Shown in pieces: positions 43,854-45,852 of a stretch of DNA of 45,852 nucleotides. The DNA is from Ramlibacter sp. Its GTDB lineage: Bacteria > Pseudomonadota > Gammaproteobacteria > Burkholderiales > Burkholderiaceae_C. Position 1 is the stretch's first letter. Every line of letters starts with the position of its first letter. The position numbers and the translations under genes are program-made. The notes below the pieces were generated by a model. That model was given only the letters and a program-made list of their open reading frames with translations. It made no database searches and was not told the origin of the DNA. The stretch is taken from contig JAUYOG010000012.1 of NCBI GenBank assembly GCA_030695945.1, positions 1 to 45,852 on the forward strand, given 5' to 3'.

Positions 43854-43873
43854 AGTTTGGCTACCATTGAACT
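43854..43873. promoter_or_regulatory. Imperfect inverted repeat before the ArsR-type gene
   Basis: AGTTTGGCTACCATTGAACT ends at the base before the ATG at 43874. AGTT/AACT ends and transition-related inner bases make a weak palindrome that could be an operator between the divergent osmC and regulator genes. No Shine-Dalgarno is present for the regulator. Confidence 0.3.
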
Positions 43874-44566
43874 ATGAATGCAGAACCCGACCTGGCCCGC
43901 ATCGCCGCCACCGTGGGCGACCCGCGCCGCATCCAGATGCTCGCGCTGCTGATGGAGGGCCGCGCGCTCACCGCCAAGGAACTCGCGCTGGGCGCGGGCG
44001 TCGAGCCCGCCACTGCCACCGCACACCTGAAGCGCCTGCTCGAGGACGGCCTGCTCGAATCGGCATCGCAGGGCCGCCACAAGTACTTCCGCTTCGCGTC
44101 CGAGCACGTGGCCCAGATGGTCGAGTCGCTGATGCGCGTCGCCCCGCGCCGCAAGGCGGCGGCGGCACCGGCGCGCGAGGACGAGCCGATCCGCGCCGCA
44201 CGGTACTGCTACGACCACCTTGCCGGAAGCCTGGGCACCGGACTGTTCGCGCTGATGCTGCGCAAGGGGTGGCTGCAAGGCCTGGCCGGCGATGCCAAGC
44301 AGCTGGAGTTGACCCCGAAGGGCGAGAAAGCGCTGACGCTGCTCGGGCTGGACCTGCAGTCCGCGCGGGACCGGCGCCGGCAATTCGCCTGCCGCTGCCT
44401 GGACTGGTCGGAGCGGCAGGATCACCTGGGGGGCGCGCTGGGCGCGGCACTGGCGGAACACTTCAAGGCATCGCGCTGGATCGACCGGCAAAAGCACAGC
44501 CGCGTCGTGCGCGTCACGCCTCTCGGCAGCGAGGGCTTCACGCGGCTCGGTTTGCCGCCCGGCTGA
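43874..44566 (+). CDS. ArsR-type winged-helix transcription regulator
   Basis: A 230-residue regulator. The N-terminal 90 residues are an ArsR-type winged helix (IAATVGDPRRIQMLALLMEG, then the recognition helix ATATAHLKRLLEDGLLES). The extended C-terminal half (YCYDHLAGSLGTGLFALML) is the form seen in larger ArsR-type proteins and contains cysteines (FACRCLDW) that might sense redox state or metal. It is divergent from osmC. Its 3' end overlaps the convergent hydrolase gene by 29 bp. Confidence 0.88.
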   Translation: MNAEPDLARIAATVGDPRRIQMLALLMEGRALTAKELALGAGVEPATATAHLKRLLEDGLLESASQGRHKYFRFASEHVAQMVESLMRVAPRRKAAAAPAREDEPIRAARYCYDHLAGSLGTGLFALMLRKGWLQGLAGDAKQLELTPKGEKALTLLGLDLQSARDRRRQFACRCLDWSERQDHLGGALGAALAEHFKASRWIDRQKHSRVVRVTPLGSEGFTRLGLPPG

Positions 44567-45347
44567 CCAGGCCGCGCAGCACGTCGAGCACCAACCCCGG
44601 TTCGGTAAGCTGGGGGAAATGGCCGCTTTTCGCGGCGATGACCTGCTCGCCGCGAGGCGACAGCCGCGCCAGGTCCTGCTGGTGTTCGCGCCGGGCCCTC
44701 CGCGCGGCGGCCGACATCAGCCATTTCGGCGGATTCGCGCCGCCCGTCACCACCGTCACCGGCACGTCGGGGAACGGGCCGGCCGCCGCGACCTCGTCGA
44801 CCGTCTCCGCCACCCATTCGATTTCCGCATGCACGTTGTCGCGGAACAGCCATTGAGGCAGCGAGAACACCTTGGAGAGCGCGCGGGCCAGCTGGGTCTC
44901 ATGCTGCCGCAGCACTTCCTGGTCGCGCGGATGCGTCGCTTCCAGGAACAGCACGGCGGCGACTTCCTTCGGGTACAGCCGCGCGAACAGGTTGGCGTAG
45001 AGGCCGCCCAGCGAATGGCCCACCAGCACATAGGGGGGCGTCATGCCGGCATAGGCCAGCAGCTCCCGCAGGGACGCGACGACCACGGCGCCGGTCTGCG
45101 CCAGCCTTGGCGCGTCGCTGCCCTTCAAGCCGAAGCGGTTCCACGCGAAGACGGTGCCGGCCTTCTCGATCGCGGGGTACAGTGCGCGCCAGCCTTCCAG
45201 CGTCACACCGGCGCCGTTGAGCAGCACGATGGTGGGTTGCCCCGCGCCCGACGCCACGTATTCGAGCGCGCCGCTGCGGGTCTGGAGTTTGCGGCGTTCC
45301 GGGAGGGGACCGAGGCGGAAAGGAGCGGCAGTTGCAGCGGCGGGCAT
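44538..45347 (-). CDS. Alpha/beta hydrolase
   Basis: A 269-residue hydrolase with nucleophile elbow GHSLGG, oxyanion segment LLNGAG, and the final His in SGHFPQLTEPG. The lid region around PQWLFRDNVHAEIEWV is typical. Substrate unknown. The ATG at 45347 lacks a clear Shine-Dalgarno; frames further upstream look non-coding. It is 25 nt downstream of the zinc-ribbon gene on the same strand. Confidence 0.85.
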   Translation of the reverse strand: MPAAATAAPFRLGPLPERRKLQTRSGALEYVASGAGQPTIVLLNGAGVTLEGWRALYPAIEKAGTVFAWNRFGLKGSDAPRLAQTGAVVVASLRELLAYAGMTPPYVLVGHSLGGLYANLFARLYPKEVAAVLFLEATHPRDQEVLRQHETQLARALSKVFSLPQWLFRDNVHAEIEWVAETVDEVAAAGPFPDVPVTVVTGGANPPKWLMSAAARRARREHQQDLARLSPRGEQVIAAKSGHFPQLTEPGLVLDVLRGLVSRAANRAA

Positions 45348-45372
45348 CGGCGCACTGTAGCCCGGCGGCGCG

Positions 45373-45600
45373 TCAGGGGGCGCCCGTGCCCGCCGGCACC
45401 TTGCCCGTGCCCTGGCACATGCTGCACTCGAGCCCGGCGACCTTGCCGCTGCCACCGCATTGCGGGCAGCTGTCGTCGCCGGGTCGCGGCGCTCCGCCTT
45501 GCGCAAGCGCGGCGTCGATATCGATGGCCGATCCCGGGTCTTCCTCGCCCGCGGCGGATTCCGCGAGGTCTTCCGGCGGTGATGCGAGCGGCGTCTTCAT
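45373..45600 (-). CDS. Small zinc-ribbon protein (DnaJ-type CxxCxGxG motifs)
   Basis: A 75-residue protein with an acidic N-terminal half and a C-terminal pair of DnaJ-like motifs, CPQCGGSGK and CSMCQGTGK, spaced for one zinc ion. It could be a mini chaperone-like zinc protein; no J domain is present. The 14-mer at 45629-45642, shared with the sigma factor upstream region, lies 29 nt before the start codon. Confidence 0.75.
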   Translation of the reverse strand: MKTPLASPPEDLAESAAGEEDPGSAIDIDAALAQGGAPRPGDDSCPQCGGSGKVAGLECSMCQGTGKVPAGTGAP

Positions 45601-45628
45601 GCCGCCATCGTAGGCAGCGCGGACGGCG

Positions 45629-45642
45629 GTGGGTGTAGGACA
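45629..45642 (-). promoter_or_regulatory. Shared 14-nt motif upstream of the zinc-ribbon gene
   Basis: Minus strand TGTCCTACACCCAC, identical to 11468-11455 upstream of the RpoS-like gene and in the same orientation relative to the gene it precedes. Confidence 0.45.
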
Positions 45643-45701
45643 TTGCCCCTTCGGTTTGCCCTGGTTCGCGTCGCGTCAGGCGTTTCGTGTTGCGTCGCGT
45701 C

Positions 45702-45852
45702 GCGTCAGGCGGTACCCGGCAGCGGCTCATACTGTGACGGTCGTCGCACTGCGACGACTCCGCTCCGCTACCCTCGGCCTGGGGCCGGCGCCGTACAACT
45801 CGCAGAGCGCCTAAGGCCGCTCTGCTCAAACAGGTACGGCGAGCATGAAACG
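45702..45852 (+). repeat. Structured inverted-end repeat, copy 5 (subtype B, cut by window edge)
   Basis: Bases 45701-45852 equal 28381-28532 at 149 of 152 positions. It contains the left arm, the 8-bp hairpin and the start of the core, and it runs off the window. Upstream (45643-45701) lie short GTCGCGT-type direct repeats and nothing else recognisable. Confidence 0.85.

Overview
The window looks like chromosome from a high-GC Burkholderiales betaproteobacterium, probably Comamonadaceae (Ramlibacter/Variovorax-like). This rests on base composition, protein character, a 6S RNA directly downstream of zapA, and a B12 salvage operon of betaproteobacterial type. The genus is inference. I see no phage, transposase, tRNA, rRNA or CRISPR array.

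Region 1 (about 600-28361) is a stress and dormancy island. It holds second-copy protein quality-control genes (FtsH, a Deg-type two-PDZ protease, a LonB-like protease, a Lon, a GroEL). It also holds four CBS-pair proteins, a short HPF/RaiA-type ribosome factor, a universal stress protein and a host-attachment/baeRF-like protein. An RpoS-like sigma factor is flanked by a soluble PAS histidine kinase and a NarL-type regulator. Nucleotide-salvage enzymes (AMP/thymidine phosphorylase type 2, phosphoribosyltransferase, PRPP synthetase) and two paralogous phosphotransferase-like proteins complete it. Thirteen FNR/ANR-like boxes lie in its intergenic gaps. In eight cases the box sits exactly 21 nt upstream of a plausible -10 hexamer, and three of these share the 8-mer CCTAGAGT. 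I read this as one oxygen- or redox-controlled survival regulon, functionally like but not homologous to the mycobacterial DosR regulon.

Region 2 (28969-31773, minus strand) holds a PafA-like alkaline phosphatase lipoprotein, a class I methyltransferase and another UspA protein. None has a recognisable FNR-like box.

Region 3 (31882-39690, minus strand) is a cobalamin uptake and salvage operon behind a cobalamin riboswitch: btuB, a BtuF-like protein without signal peptide, cobU, btuF, btuC, btuD, cobQ. cobQ carries an in-frame insertion of about 28 codons that looks like a palindromic genomic repeat.

Region 4 (39805-45600) holds a zapB-like gene, zapA, 6S RNA with two strong hairpins, a TauE-type permease, a transglutaminase, two dimeric alpha-beta barrel proteins, OsmC, an ArsR-type regulator, an alpha/beta hydrolase and a small zinc-ribbon protein.

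The most novel element is a family of 231-280 bp intergenic repeats (1-266, 313-590, 18760-19039, 28382-28612, 28661-28898, and a partial copy at 45702-45852). All have long inverted ends and a shared core. The two arms within a copy match each other better than arms of different copies match, with compensatory and wobble-type changes, which suggests a maintained folded structure.
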